This document shows positions 16,097-24,837 of a stretch of 64,000 nucleotides of DNA, piece by piece. The translations under genes and the position numbers were made by a program. The stretch is from Collinsella aerofaciens (GTDB taxonomy: Bacteria; Actinomycetota; Coriobacteriia; Coriobacteriales; Coriobacteriaceae): assembly GCA_008671135.1 (NCBI GenBank), contig RQAP01000026.1, forward strand, positions 3,845 to 67,844, read 5' to 3'. The notes under the pieces are model-generated. The model did not search any database, was not told the origin of the DNA, and was given only the letters and a program-made list of their open reading frames with translations. The number at the start of each line of letters is the position of its first letter. Within the stretch, counting starts at the first letter, position 1.

Positions 16097-17407
16097 ATGA
16101 GCCAGTTTATCAACAACCCCGAGCACACCTTTGGTTTCGATACCCTGCAGCTGCACGTTGGCCAGGAGAGCGCCGATCCTGCATCCGACTCCCGCGCCGT
16201 GCCTATCTACCAGACCACGAGCTATGTGTTCCGCAACTCCCAGCACGCCGCCGACCGCTTTGGTCTTGCCGACGCCGGTAACATCTACGGCCGTCTGACC
16301 AACTCCACCCAGGGCGTCTTCGAGGACCGTATCGCCGCCCTCGAGGGTGGCGTGGCAGGTCTTGCCGTCGCCTCCGGTGCTGCTGCCATCACCTATACCC
16401 TGCAGGCTCTTGCCCAGGCCGGTGACCACGTGGTGGCTCAGAAGACCATCTACGGTGGCTCCTACAACCTGCTGGAGCATACGCTCTCCCAGTTTGGCGT
16501 CGAGACCACGTTTGTCGATGCCCATAACCTTGAAGAGGTCGAGGGTGCCATCAAGGACAACACCACGGTCATCTATCTCGAGACGCTCGGCAACCCCAAC
16601 TCCGACATCCCCAACATCGACGCCATCTCCGAGATCGCCAAGAAGCACGGTCTGCCGGTTGTCGTCGACAACACCTTCGGCACCCCGTATCTGCTCCGTC
16701 CGCTGGAGCATGGTGCCAATATCGTCGTCCACTCCGCAACCAAGTTCATCGGCGGCCACGGCACCTCGCTGGGCGGTGTGATCGTCGACGGCGGTAACTT
16801 CGATTGGAAGGCGAGCGGAAAGTACGCCCAGATTGCTGAGCCCAACCCCTCCTACCACGGTGTCTCGTTTGCCGAGGCTGCCGGTCCCGCCGCCTTTGCA
16901 ACCTATGTCCGCGCTATCCTGCTGCGTGACGAGGGCGCTTGCATCAGTCCGTTCAACGCCTGGGTCCTGCTCCAGGGCACCGAGACTCTGTCGCTGCGCG
17001 TTGACCGTCATGTCGAGAACACCAAGAAGGTCGTTGAGTTCCTGGCTGGTGACAGCCACGTCGCCAAGGTGAACCACCCGAGCCTGCCTGAGCACCCCGA
17101 TCACGAGCTCTATCAGAAGTACTTCCCCCGTGGCGGTGCCTCGATCTTTACCTTTGAGATTAAGGGTGGCCAGGAGGCAGCTTGGAAGTTCATCGATCAT
17201 CTGCAGGTGTTCTCGCTGCTCGCCAACGTGGCCGACGTCAAGTCGCTCGTCGTGCACCCGGCTACCACCACGCACTCCCAGCTCTCTGCCGAGGAGCTCG
17301 CCGAGCAGAACATCACGCCCTCCACGATCCGTCTTTCCATCGGTACCGAGAACGCCGAGGATATCATTTGGGATCTGAAGCAGGCCTTCGCCGCGCTGGA
17401 CGAGTAA
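16097..17407 (+). CDS. metY: O-acetylhomoserine sulfhydrylase (aminocarboxypropyltransferase)
   Basis: 436 residues. PLP enzyme that joins O-acetylhomoserine and sulfide to homocysteine, or O-acetylserine to cysteine. The PLP lysine lies in SATKFIGGHGTSLGG; YGRLTNST and the insert region around residues 240-270 are typical of the longer MetY branch, not MetB/MetC. ATG at 16097 follows CAAGGAG. Expression is probably controlled by the divergent LysR protein and by the leader peptide at 15982. Confidence 0.92.
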   Translation: MSQFINNPEHTFGFDTLQLHVGQESADPASDSRAVPIYQTTSYVFRNSQHAADRFGLADAGNIYGRLTNSTQGVFEDRIAALEGGVAGLAVASGAAAITYTLQALAQAGDHVVAQKTIYGGSYNLLEHTLSQFGVETTFVDAHNLEEVEGAIKDNTTVIYLETLGNPNSDIPNIDAISEIAKKHGLPVVVDNTFGTPYLLRPLEHGANIVVHSATKFIGGHGTSLGGVIVDGGNFDWKASGKYAQIAEPNPSYHGVSFAEAAGPAAFATYVRAILLRDEGACISPFNAWVLLQGTETLSLRVDRHVENTKKVVEFLAGDSHVAKVNHPSLPEHPDHELYQKYFPRGGASIFTFEIKGGQEAAWKFIDHLQVFSLLANVADVKSLVVHPATTTHSQLSAEELAEQNITPSTIRLSIGTENAEDIIWDLKQAFAALDE

Positions 17408-17467
17408 GGCGACTTGTGCAAGGACCCCTTGCGACTCGATAGGTATAACTGCATAAAATGCCTGCTC

Positions 17468-17509
17468 AAGGCGCCTGTGCAAACAATGGTTGCACAGGCG
17501 CCTTATTTG
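17468..17509 (+). terminator. metY terminator
   Basis: AAGGCGCCTGTGCAA / TTGCACAGGCGCCTT, 15-bp perfect stem, 7-nt loop, followed by ATTTGC. Confidence 0.75.
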
Positions 17510-17719
17510 CATAGAGAGGGTGCAAAAACAGGGTTTTTGACACGCTTTATGCATTCGAGTTGTGGAAAACTCCTGTTGAGAGGATGTGAGTTTTACGCAA
17601 TTGACGTGCGCCTTTTAAGTAAAACCGCAGGTCGCGATTTGCTCGGGGTACTATGCAGCGCGATCGAATCACACGCAGCTCAAACGCAGCAAAAACGCAC
17701 TACGGAGGTTTCCAGCTAC
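17510..17719 (+). other. Leader region of the secreted protein gene
   Basis: A/T-richer stretch with several TTGAC-like hexamers (17536, 17598) but no well-spaced -10. No gene fits here. It presumably holds the promoter of the gene at 17720. Confidence 0.35.
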
Positions 17720-18493
17720 ATGAGGATTGATTCACGAAAACCGAAAACCGCCGCCCTTTCCGCCGCTCTGACCGTGGCACTTTTGGCGGGCGCCGGTGCA
17801 ACTGATGCCCACGCCGCAACACTGTCCGATACGGTTGGATCTACTCCGTCCGAGACGACGCTGGTGCAGCCCGTTGACTATCGTGGCGATGGTTATGGTT
17901 CCATGCAGGAGTGGAACGCCTCGATGGAGGCCAAGCGCGATTCCCTGGAGATGCGCGCTCAGATCATCATGAATATGTATGGCGACTATGCCGCCGATGA
18001 CGAGCGCGCTGTGCTGCAGGGTTGCATCGACGGTGCGGGTAGCCTGTTGACGATGGGGGAGGTCGACGCCAAGTCGACCGAGCTCGATGAGCTGCGCGCT
18101 GCGCTTGAGGATGCCAAGTGCGAAGCGCTCGAGGCTGCCGCCGAGGCGGAGGCTGCCGAGGCCGCCCAGGCTTCGTACTACAACGCCGGTTATACTCCGC
18201 CTTACGCGTCTGCCGCGTCCTACGCGAACGGATCGGGCCTGACGCGCTCTGCGGGTGTCAATAACTACAACGGGCGCCGCGAGACCTATTACAGCAGCAA
18301 TGTGCTTTATCACTATCGCACGGGCGAATGGACTCAGGATTCTGAGGGCTTCTGGCGCGATTCCGACGGCTATTACGTTGTTGCCGCGGGCGATATGGCC
18401 CAGGGCTCGACCTTTACGGGCTCCAAGGGTGATTGCAAGGTCTATGACTCCGGCTGCGCTGCCGGAACCACCGACTACTACACCGGTTGGTAA
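17720..18493 (+). CDS. Secreted protein with C-terminal 3D/DPBB-like domain
   Basis: 257 residues. N-terminal signal peptide with hydrophobic core AALSAALTVALLAG and likely cleavage after AHA. A helical Ala/Glu-rich segment (about residues 120-150, EALEAAAEAEAAEAA) links to a Tyr/Ser-rich spacer. The C-terminal 60 residues include KVYDSGCAAGTTDYYTGW, resembling the 3D/double-psi beta-barrel ending of small secreted cell-wall enzymes. ATG at 17720 follows TACGGAGG. Enzyme activity is not proven. Confidence 0.65.
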   Translation: MRIDSRKPKTAALSAALTVALLAGAGATDAHAATLSDTVGSTPSETTLVQPVDYRGDGYGSMQEWNASMEAKRDSLEMRAQIIMNMYGDYAADDERAVLQGCIDGAGSLLTMGEVDAKSTELDELRAALEDAKCEALEAAAEAEAAEAAQASYYNAGYTPPYASAASYANGSGLTRSAGVNNYNGRRETYYSSNVLYHYRTGEWTQDSEGFWRDSDGYYVVAAGDMAQGSTFTGSKGDCKVYDSGCAAGTTDYYTGW

Positions 18494-18521
18494 TCTGCCA
18501 TAAGCAAAATAGGCACATGAT

Positions 18522-18573
18522 GGGCGGGCGTCTTTACTGAGCTTTTAGGCAACGTAAAGCCGCCCGTTCTTTA
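18522..18573 (+). terminator. Terminator after the secreted protein
   Basis: GGGCGG...CTTTAC pairs with GTAAAG/CCGCCC, followed by GTTCTTTA. Confidence 0.55.
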
Positions 18574-18682
18574 TGTGCGTTCGAGTTAACAGAGCCCTTA
18601 CCGTGGCGGTACGCTGGGCGTATGGATGCGGGGCACACTAGTTCATGAGAAATAAGGTCTTTCTCGTGGAGGAAGTGGTCTT

Positions 18683-18889
18683 GTGAACGCTCGAGATATC
18701 GCCGTTGCCGCCATTGCATTGACGCTTGGTTGCCTTGGTCCTACGGCCGCGCTCGTCGCAGGTGTGCAGGGGTCTTGTGGGGCTGCCTCTATTGTGGTTG
18801 GCGCGCTGATCGCGGCCACGCTGCTGGGAAGCGCAGGCGTGGTTCTTTGCCGCGACGATGAGGACGAGGTGCCGGGGTCGCAACGCTAA
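18683..18889 (+). CDS. Small membrane protein
   Basis: 68 residues from a GTG at 18683, with GTGGAGGAAG about 10 bp upstream. Two hydrophobic stretches (IAVAAIALTLGCLGPTAALV and a Gly/Ala-rich second one) suggest two membrane spans, then an acidic tail RDDEDEVPG. No family recognised. A good terminator follows, which supports a real transcript. Confidence 0.5.
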   Translation: MNARDIAVAAIALTLGCLGPTAALVAGVQGSCGAASIVVGALIAATLLGSAGVVLCRDDEDEVPGSQR

Positions 18890-18930
18890 CTGTTGTGAGA
18901 TCGGCCGCCGGTCATAGACGAAGATGAAGG

Positions 18931-18965
18931 CCGCCGCAGGGGAAAGGTTCCCTTGCGGCGGTTTT
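18931..18965 (+). terminator. Terminator after the small membrane protein
   Basis: CCGCCGCAGGGGAA pairs with TTCCCTTGCGGCGG (one G-U), followed by TTTT on the plus strand. Confidence 0.75.
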
Positions 18966-18998
18966 GCTGTTAAGGCTGTTGAATGCGGCGCGTCGGCG

Positions 18999-19913
18999 CT
19001 ACCAGCTTTTCTCGATATCGCGGATGCGCCGATAGAGCCACTCGTTTTGCGGTGCCTGGATATCGTGTTTGGCTGCGAGGCGGCAGATGGTGCCCGCGAA
19101 CTCATCAACCTCGGTTTTGCGCCTTGCGATGCGGTCTTGAGCCATCGAGGGCATACCGGCGGGGTCGATTCCCTCGATGAGGTGCACCATTTGCGTCAGA
19201 TCTGCCTCGGTCAGCTCAACGTCCTCGGCGTTGGCAACCGCAAGCGTCTCGCGCATGGCGGAGACAAAACAGCGGCGCTGCTCGGAGCCCGGCTCCGTGG
19301 CGCTTCCGTAGGTCCCGCCGTAGGCCATGCAGGTCTGGTTGATGCCGTCGTTGAGCATGAGTTTGGCCCACATGCGGTGCGCAATGTCGCTCTCGACGGT
19401 ATGGGCGATGCCGCAGCGCGTATAGAGCTCGTCGATAGCGGCGACGGTCGCGGGGTCCGTACCGGCCGCCGCGCCAAAGCGGATCTCGCCCGCATTGGTA
19501 AAGGTGAGCGCGCCGTTGAGGAACACGGCGTCCATGCCCTGGCAGATACCAAGAACGGTATGCTCCCAGCCAAAGCGTTCGGCAATCTTTTGCTCGCTCG
19601 TAATGCCGTTGCATAGCGAGGCGATGAGCGTGTTGGGTCCCACGACGCGCTCCATAGTCTTGAGTGCTTGGTCGAGACCGGTGGTCTTGACTGTCAGGAT
19701 GACCAGATCGGCGGGCGTCGCCTCGCTGGCGCGGACGGACGTGAGATCGCAGGGCTTGCCGTTGACAGTGAGCGCATCGCCCGCGTGACGCTCAAAACGG
19801 GTGTCATCCATAACGTATTCGACGGCGTCATTGCCGAGGGCCCTGGCAATCATGCTGCCGTAGAGCAGGCCGACGCCGCCCTTGCCGATAAAAGCGACCT
19901 TGTTGATCTGCAT
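18999..19913 (-). CDS. panE: 2-dehydropantoate 2-reductase
   Basis: 304 residues. NADPH-dependent reduction of ketopantoate to pantoate for coenzyme A. Glycine motif GKGGVGLLYG near the N-terminus, LTVKTTGLD, and the catalytic Lys region RMWAKLMLNDGIN. The ATG at 19913 is preferred over one 9 bp upstream, because GGGGAGATG then sits at the right distance. Just upstream lies a terminator for the opposite-end small gene. Confidence 0.88.
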   Translation of the reverse strand: MQINKVAFIGKGGVGLLYGSMIARALGNDAVEYVMDDTRFERHAGDALTVNGKPCDLTSVRASEATPADLVILTVKTTGLDQALKTMERVVGPNTLIASLCNGITSEQKIAERFGWEHTVLGICQGMDAVFLNGALTFTNAGEIRFGAAAGTDPATVAAIDELYTRCGIAHTVESDIAHRMWAKLMLNDGINQTCMAYGGTYGSATEPGSEQRRCFVSAMRETLAVANAEDVELTEADLTQMVHLIEGIDPAGMPSMAQDRIARRKTEVDEFAGTICRLAAKHDIQAPQNEWLYRRIRDIEKSW

Positions 19914-19931
19914 GTGAATCATCTCCCCATG

Positions 19932-19958
19932 TAAAAGGCGCCCGCGTAAGGGGCGCCT
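19932..19958 (-). terminator. Terminator of the small gene at 20035
   Basis: On the minus strand AGGCGCCC / GGGCGCCT, 8-bp perfect stem with 7-nt loop, followed by TTTTAC. Confidence 0.65.
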
Positions 19959-20034
19959 GATGGATTGTATGCTGCCAGGGTGATTGGTGGGTGCGCGGGG
20001 CGGCTGTTATAAAAAAGAAACGTTTGCCTGGACG

Positions 20035-20229
20035 CTACGCTGCAGGGCAGACCGCAAAAACGCGTGCGGGATATCCAACACCATCACGGACCTTAGGGAA
20101 GGTGCAGAAGATGACGGCGCCTGTGGCGGGAAGCTCGTCCAGATGGTCCATGGCCTCGATCTGATAGCGGTCGACCGAGAGGATGTACTGCTCGCCGGGG
20201 TAGGGGTAGGCATCCTCGCGCGTGGTCAC
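20035..20229 (-). CDS. Small conserved-looking protein of unknown function
   Basis: 64 residues from a GTG at 20229 with a strong AAAGGAGG 6 bp upstream, and a terminator downstream. Sequence is soluble and slightly acidic (YILSVDRYQIEAMDHLDELP, then VIFCTFPKVRDG). No family recognised. Stands divergent from the aldo/keto reductase. Confidence 0.6.
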   Translation of the reverse strand: MTTREDAYPYPGEQYILSVDRYQIEAMDHLDELPATGAVIFCTFPKVRDGVGYPARVFAVCPAA

Positions 20230-20392
20230 GCTCGCCTCCTTTCATCGGGCTTTTTGCTGATGTTAAAGCGGTGCCGTGACGGCTCGATTTCTGCTGCGTT
20301 ACGATACGTTCTCGATTGCGATTCCACGATGTTTCGGCTGCGTGACCATTGTGTTTCGCCTTGCCGGGGCGCTGATGGCGAAGGGAGGGGCC

Positions 20393-21583
20393 GTGCAATA
20401 CCGTGTTGACCCCAAAAGTGGTAACCGAATATCCGCTTTGGGTCTGGGCTGCATGAGGTTTCCCGGTGCGCCGGGACACCCCGATGCGAAGACGGCCGAT
20501 GCCATCATCTCCCGCGCGGTGGAGCAGGGGATTAACTACCTGGACACGGCCTATCTCTATCCCGGCAACGAGGCGTGCGTGGGTGCGTCGCTTGAGCGCC
20601 TGGGCTTGCGCGACCAGGTTTTGCTCGCAACCAAGCTGCCGCATGCTTCGTGCAAATGCGCGGAGGATTTCGACCGGTTCTTCGACGAGCAACTGCGCCG
20701 CCTACGGACCGACCATATCGACTATTACCTCATGCATAACATTACCTCGCCCGCCCAGTGGGAACGTGTGGTGGCGTTGGGCATTGAGGACTGGATCGCG
20801 TGTCAAAAGGCGGCGGGGCGCATTCGCCAGATTGGTTTTTCGTACCACGGCAGCGCGGTGGATTTCCTGACGATGCTTGACGCATATGACTGGGATTTTT
20901 GCCAGATCCAGTACAATTACGCTGGAGAGCGATATCAGGCGGGAACAGCGGGGCTCATGGCCGCCGCCGAGCGAGGCCTCGCGGTGTTTGTGATGGAGCC
21001 GCTGCTGGGCGGGCGTTTAGCGGGCAAGCTGCCGCCACGGGCCCGCGCTGTGCTCGATAGTGCCCGTGACCCGCATTTGCTCACTCCTGCCGCCTGGGGT
21101 CTTTCGTGGGTGTGGAATCATCCTCAGGTGACGATGCTGCTTTCGGGTATGACCGATACCGCGCAGGTGGATGAGAATTCGTCACTGGCAGACCTCGCGT
21201 TGCCGAATTCGATGACTGCCAACCAGCTCGACACGATCGCGCACGTGCTGGATGAGTTTGAAAAATCGAATCGCGTGCCCTGCACGGGATGCGGCTATTG
21301 CATGCCGTGCCCTAAAGGCATCAATATCCCTGGATGTTTTGCCGCCTACAACGCAAGCTATGCGCACAGCTGGTTTACGGGGCTGTCTCAATACTTTACG
21401 GCGAGCGCGGTGCGCACAAGCGAGCCCAAGTTGGTGAGCAATTGCGTCAAATGCGGCAAATGCGCGCGGCACTGCCCACAGCACATCGATATTCCCAAGT
21501 GTCTCGACGATGTGCGCCGACGTTTCCAGCCTGGTCCCGTGACGGCGGTGCTTAAGGCCTTCGGCAAAACACGCTCCTCATGA
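20393..21583 (+). CDS. Aldo/keto reductase with C-terminal iron-sulfur domain
   Basis: 396 residues. TIM-barrel aldo/keto reductase (GLGCMRFPG, NYLDTAYLYPGNE with catalytic Asp/Tyr, HIDYYLMHN) followed by a ferredoxin-like end with CTGCGYCMPCP and CVKCGKCARHCP, enough cysteines for one or two [4Fe-4S] clusters. Such fused enzymes are common in anaerobes; substrate unknown. The GTG at 20393 follows AAGGGAGGGG; an ATG at 20375 is an alternative. Confidence 0.9.
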   Translation: MQYRVDPKSGNRISALGLGCMRFPGAPGHPDAKTADAIISRAVEQGINYLDTAYLYPGNEACVGASLERLGLRDQVLLATKLPHASCKCAEDFDRFFDEQLRRLRTDHIDYYLMHNITSPAQWERVVALGIEDWIACQKAAGRIRQIGFSYHGSAVDFLTMLDAYDWDFCQIQYNYAGERYQAGTAGLMAAAERGLAVFVMEPLLGGRLAGKLPPRARAVLDSARDPHLLTPAAWGLSWVWNHPQVTMLLSGMTDTAQVDENSSLADLALPNSMTANQLDTIAHVLDEFEKSNRVPCTGCGYCMPCPKGINIPGCFAAYNASYAHSWFTGLSQYFTASAVRTSEPKLVSNCVKCGKCARHCPQHIDIPKCLDDVRRRFQPGPVTAVLKAFGKTRSS

Positions 21584-21664
21584 CCCTTTTATATCTTGTG
21601 ATGGAATAGTTCCTGTTTGCGGCAGAATAAGGCATCAACAGGAACTATTTCACCGCAACTGATG
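21584..21664 (+). repeat. Structured hairpin element, copy 1 (leader of the gene at 21675)
   Basis: Stem AATAGTTCCTGTT (21605-21617) with AACAGGAACTATT (21637-21649), extended below by TTGTG/CGCAA-type pairs, apical loop TGCGGCAGAATAAGGCATC. Flanks CCCTTTTATA and CCGCAACTGATG are shared with copy 2 at 22751. The stem bases differ between copies but stay paired, so the structure is what is kept. Confidence 0.75.
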
Positions 21665-21674
21665 GGAGGCTATC

Positions 21675-22694
21675 GTGGGTGACCGAGGTTTACGAAATGA
21701 TTCGCGTGAGGTTCGTTGGGGCATTTTGGGCGCTGGGCACATTTCTCATCGATTTGCATCGTCGCTCAAGAAGGCCGACGGGGCACGGCTGGTGGCTGCG
21801 GCCGGCCGCACTCCTGCACATGTCGAGGAATTTTGCCGAGCGTTTTCGATCGATGCTGCGCATGGCCATGCCTCGGTCGACGATAACGGCAATGCGGCTT
21901 ATGACGCGCTGATTGCCGACCCCGATGTCGACGCAATCTACTTGGCTCTTCCGCATGGCATGCATACGCGTTGGGCCTGTCGCGCGCTGCGCGCCGGAAA
22001 GGCCGTGCTGTGCGAAAAGCCGGCCGTTTTGAGTGAGGAAGAGGCTCTCTCGATTGCCTCCACCTCTCGCGAGCGCGGCGTGCTGTTTATGGAGGCGATG
22101 AAGAATCGGTTTTGCCCGATGCGCACTCGCGTGAAGGACTTGCTTGCGTCGGGTGAGCTTGGCCGTATTGTCTCGATTGAAAGCGTGCAAAAGCTCGATT
22201 ACGGCGAGCCTCCTTCGGGCTATCTGCTTGATCCGTTGCAGGGCGGCTGTCTATATGACATGGGCTGCTATGCGGTCGGTTGGTTTGAGGATTTGCTCGC
22301 GGGCGCGTGCGAGGTTTCGTCCCGTGAAGTTCGCTGGCGTGACGTGTCAGGCGGCCGCGTCGATTGGGCCGATGAGATCCATATGAGCGTCGGCGGTATA
22401 CCCATTCATATGGTGTGCGATGGCAAGGCAGCATATGAAAGCCGCTTAACGATTGCCTGTGAGCGGGGCTCGTTGGAAATCGAGCGTCTCCATCGCCCCG
22501 AGCTCGCCCATGTGAAGTATTCCGACGGTCGAGTACTCGAAATCGATGCACCATTTGAAGTCGATGATTTTTACGGTGAGGCGTCGCATGCGACGCAGCT
22601 CATTCAGGCGGGGAAACTCGAAAGCCCCATCATGTCCCTAGCCGCCACACAGCGCTGTGCGCACATCATCGATGCGATTCGCTTGAAACTTTAG
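21675..22694 (+). CDS. Gfo/Idh/MocA family oxidoreductase
   Basis: 339 residues. NAD(P)-binding GILGAGHISHRFA at residues 16-28 and the EKP motif (LCEKPAVL). Shorter and only distantly like the oxidoreductase at 13156. GTG start at 21675 follows GATGGGAGG. The gene is bracketed by the two related hairpins at 21584 and 22751. Substrate not assignable. Confidence 0.88.
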   Translation: MGDRGLRNDSREVRWGILGAGHISHRFASSLKKADGARLVAAAGRTPAHVEEFCRAFSIDAAHGHASVDDNGNAAYDALIADPDVDAIYLALPHGMHTRWACRALRAGKAVLCEKPAVLSEEEALSIASTSRERGVLFMEAMKNRFCPMRTRVKDLLASGELGRIVSIESVQKLDYGEPPSGYLLDPLQGGCLYDMGCYAVGWFEDLLAGACEVSSREVRWRDVSGGRVDWADEIHMSVGGIPIHMVCDGKAAYESRLTIACERGSLEIERLHRPELAHVKYSDGRVLEIDAPFEVDDFYGEASHATQLIQAGKLESPIMSLAATQRCAHIIDAIRLKL

Positions 22695-22750
22695 GGCGTG
22701 GGGGCATGGCGCCAGCGCTTGGAATGCCTGGAGGCCTTTGCTCCTGATGC

Positions 22751-22832
22751 CCCTTTTATAACTTGCGGTGGAATACGGTCTGTTTGCGCCAAAATAAGGC
22801 ACCAATAGACCGTATTTTTCCGCAACTGATGA
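22751..22832 (+). repeat. Structured hairpin element, copy 2 (leader of nfo)
   Basis: Stem AATACGGTCTGTT (22772-22784) with AATAGACCGTATT (22804-22816), outer stem TTGCGG (22763) / CCGCAA (22820), loop TGCGCCAAAATAAGGCACC. Same frame of conserved bases as copy 1. Ends just before the GAGGAGG of nfo. Confidence 0.75.
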
Positions 22833-22846
22833 GGAGGGAGCTGGAG

Positions 22847-23713
22847 ATGCTGACGATCGGGTGTCATCTTTCGACGACGAAGGGCTATCGGGCAATGGGG
22901 GAGACGGCGTTGTCCATTGGCGCCAATACCTTTGCGTTCTTTACGCGCAACCCGCGCGGTGGCAAGGCAAAAGAACTTGACATGGATGACGTGGCGGCTC
23001 TGCGCGAGCTTATGTCGCAAAACGACTTTGGACCGCTGGTGGCGCATGCCCCGTATACCTACAACCCCTGTTCTGCCAAAGAGCGGGCGCGCGAGTTCGC
23101 CTTGGAGGCTATGGCAGAGGACCTGCGGCGCATGGAGGCGCTGCCCGGCAACTACTACAACTTCCATCCCGGTGCGCATGTGGGGCAGGGCTCCGACGCC
23201 GGCATTCAGATGATTGTCGACACCCTGTGCCAGGTGATGTTTGAGGGCCAGCAGACGACAGTGCTGCTCGAGACCATGGCCGGCAAGGGTACCGAGGTGG
23301 GCCGCAGCTTTGAGGAACTGGCGCTCATCATTGAGGGTGTTGCCGGCAAACGCCCCGAGCTGTCGTCCAAGCTGGGCGTTTGCCTAGACACTTGTCATGT
23401 GAGCGATGCCGGCTACGACATCATCCATGATCTGGACGGCGTACTCGACGAGTTCGACCGCGTGGTGGGTATCGATCGCTTGCATGCCGTACACATCAAC
23501 GATTCGAAGAACCCTTGTGGCGCCCATAAAGATCGTCACGAGTGCATCGGCAAGGGATACCTTGGCAGCGAGGAATTTGGTGGCGGTATGCAGGTTATGC
23601 AGAATATTGTATCGAATGGCCACTTGCGTTCGCTGCCGTTTATTTTGGAGACTCCGAACGAACTTGCAGGTTATGCAACTGAAATTAGACTATTAAGGTC
23701 ATTGCAGCAGTAA
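22847..23713 (+). CDS. nfo: Endonuclease IV (AP endonuclease)
   Basis: 288 residues. Cuts DNA at abasic sites in base excision repair. Metal-site motifs: HAPYTYNP, LLETMAGKG, LDTCHVSDAGYD and HINDSKNPCGAHKDRH. Start at 22847 follows GAGGAGGGAG. Preceded by the hairpin element at 22751. Confidence 0.95.
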   Translation: MLTIGCHLSTTKGYRAMGETALSIGANTFAFFTRNPRGGKAKELDMDDVAALRELMSQNDFGPLVAHAPYTYNPCSAKERAREFALEAMAEDLRRMEALPGNYYNFHPGAHVGQGSDAGIQMIVDTLCQVMFEGQQTTVLLETMAGKGTEVGRSFEELALIIEGVAGKRPELSSKLGVCLDTCHVSDAGYDIIHDLDGVLDEFDRVVGIDRLHAVHINDSKNPCGAHKDRHECIGKGYLGSEEFGGGMQVMQNIVSNGHLRSLPFILETPNELAGYATEIRLLRSLQQ

Positions 23714-23774
23714 TGACTGTCACAAAGTAGAGTATTCCATTCACGTTATGGGTTTGTTTCAATCAGTTTTCTCA

Positions 23775-23803
23775 TTGCAGATTCGTAATTCCGGGTGCAT
23801 AAT
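23775..23803 (+). promoter_or_regulatory. Promoter of the amino-acid ABC transporter operon
   Basis: TTGCAG (23775-23780), 17-bp spacer, CATAAT (23798-23803). Between it and the start codon a GACCTC/GAGGTC hairpin (23821-23842) stands next to the ribosome binding site. Confidence 0.55.
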
Positions 23804-23860
23804 AGCCAACAGTTTTTGCAGACCTCTGAATCAAACGAGGTCACCGGAAGGAGACTGATT

Positions 23861-24721
23861 ATGAAGCTGAAGAAGCTTGGCGCATTTGCCGCCACGGGCG
23901 CTATGGCGCTCGCCCTCGCTCTGACGGGCTGCGGCTCGTCTAACGCCACCTCTGGTTCTGATGCCGGTTCCAGCAGCTCTGACGACGCTAAGGTCGAGAA
24001 GGTCGACGGCTCCAAGGAGTACGCGCTCGTCAAGGACGGTACGCTGACCGTCGGCACCTCTGCCGAGTACGCTCCGTTTGAGTACAAGGATGACAACGGC
24101 GATTATCAGGGCTTTGACCTTGAGCTCATCAAGGCTATCGGCGACAAGCTGGGCCTGGATGTCGAGTATGTCAACAATGACTTTGACACGCTGGTTCCGG
24201 GTGTCGCTTCGGGCGCCAAGTATGACGTCTCCATCGCGGCTATCACCGACACGCCCGAGCGTGAGAAGGAAGTCACTTTCTCTGATTCCTACTACATGGA
24301 CGATCAGGCTATCGTGACCAAGGTCGATAACACCGACATCACGGCCGACAACTACAGCGAGAAGCTCAACAACGCCGATGCTACCATCATCGTCCAGTCT
24401 GGCTCGACCGCCGAGTCCTTTGCCCAGGAGAACTTCCCCAAGGCCAAGATTGTCCCCTACAAGGACGCCACCGAGTGCTTCAGCGCCCTGCAGTCCGATA
24501 AGGGCGACGCCGTAGTCACCAACCGCTCTGTTGCCAGCCAGCTGACCGCCGAGCAGTTCAACACCTGCCAGACCATTAAGCAGATTAGCACCGGCGAGGA
24601 GTACGCCATCGCCATCAACCAGGGCAACACCAAGCTCAAGGACGACATCAACCAGGCCATCAAGGACCTGACCGACGACGGTACCGTTGACGCCCTCATG
24701 GCTAAGTACAACATCAAGTAA
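23861..24721 (+). CDS. Amino-acid ABC transporter substrate-binding lipoprotein
   Basis: 286 residues. Lipoprotein signal with lipobox LTGCGSS, then a Ser/Asp-rich linker and a type II periplasmic binding domain (GTLTVGTSAEYAPFEYKD, FDTLVPGVASGAKYDVSIAA, TPEREKEVTFSDSYY), typical of polar amino-acid receptors (family 3). Binds substrate outside the membrane and delivers it to the permease encoded next. ATG at 23861 follows GAAGGAGAC. The exact amino acid is not readable. Confidence 0.92.
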   Translation: MKLKKLGAFAATGAMALALALTGCGSSNATSGSDAGSSSSDDAKVEKVDGSKEYALVKDGTLTVGTSAEYAPFEYKDDNGDYQGFDLELIKAIGDKLGLDVEYVNNDFDTLVPGVASGAKYDVSIAAITDTPEREKEVTFSDSYYMDDQAIVTKVDNTDITADNYSEKLNNADATIIVQSGSTAESFAQENFPKAKIVPYKDATECFSALQSDKGDAVVTNRSVASQLTAEQFNTCQTIKQISTGEEYAIAINQGNTKLKDDINQAIKDLTDDGTVDALMAKYNIK

Positions 24722-24743
24722 AATAACTACTTGATTGCGCGCG

Positions 24744-24780
24744 GGCCCTTTCCGTTTTGACGGAGAGGGCCTTTGCGTTT
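24744..24780 (+). terminator. Attenuator between receptor and permease genes
   Basis: GGCCCTTTCCGT pairs with ACGGAGAGGGCC (one wobble), then CTTTGCGTTT. Would lower permease relative to receptor expression. Confidence 0.6.
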
Positions 24781-24837
24781 CTTGAAAGGGCGTCGTCCCG
24801 TCCCGTTATATCGGCAACTTATACGTTAGGAGCCACC

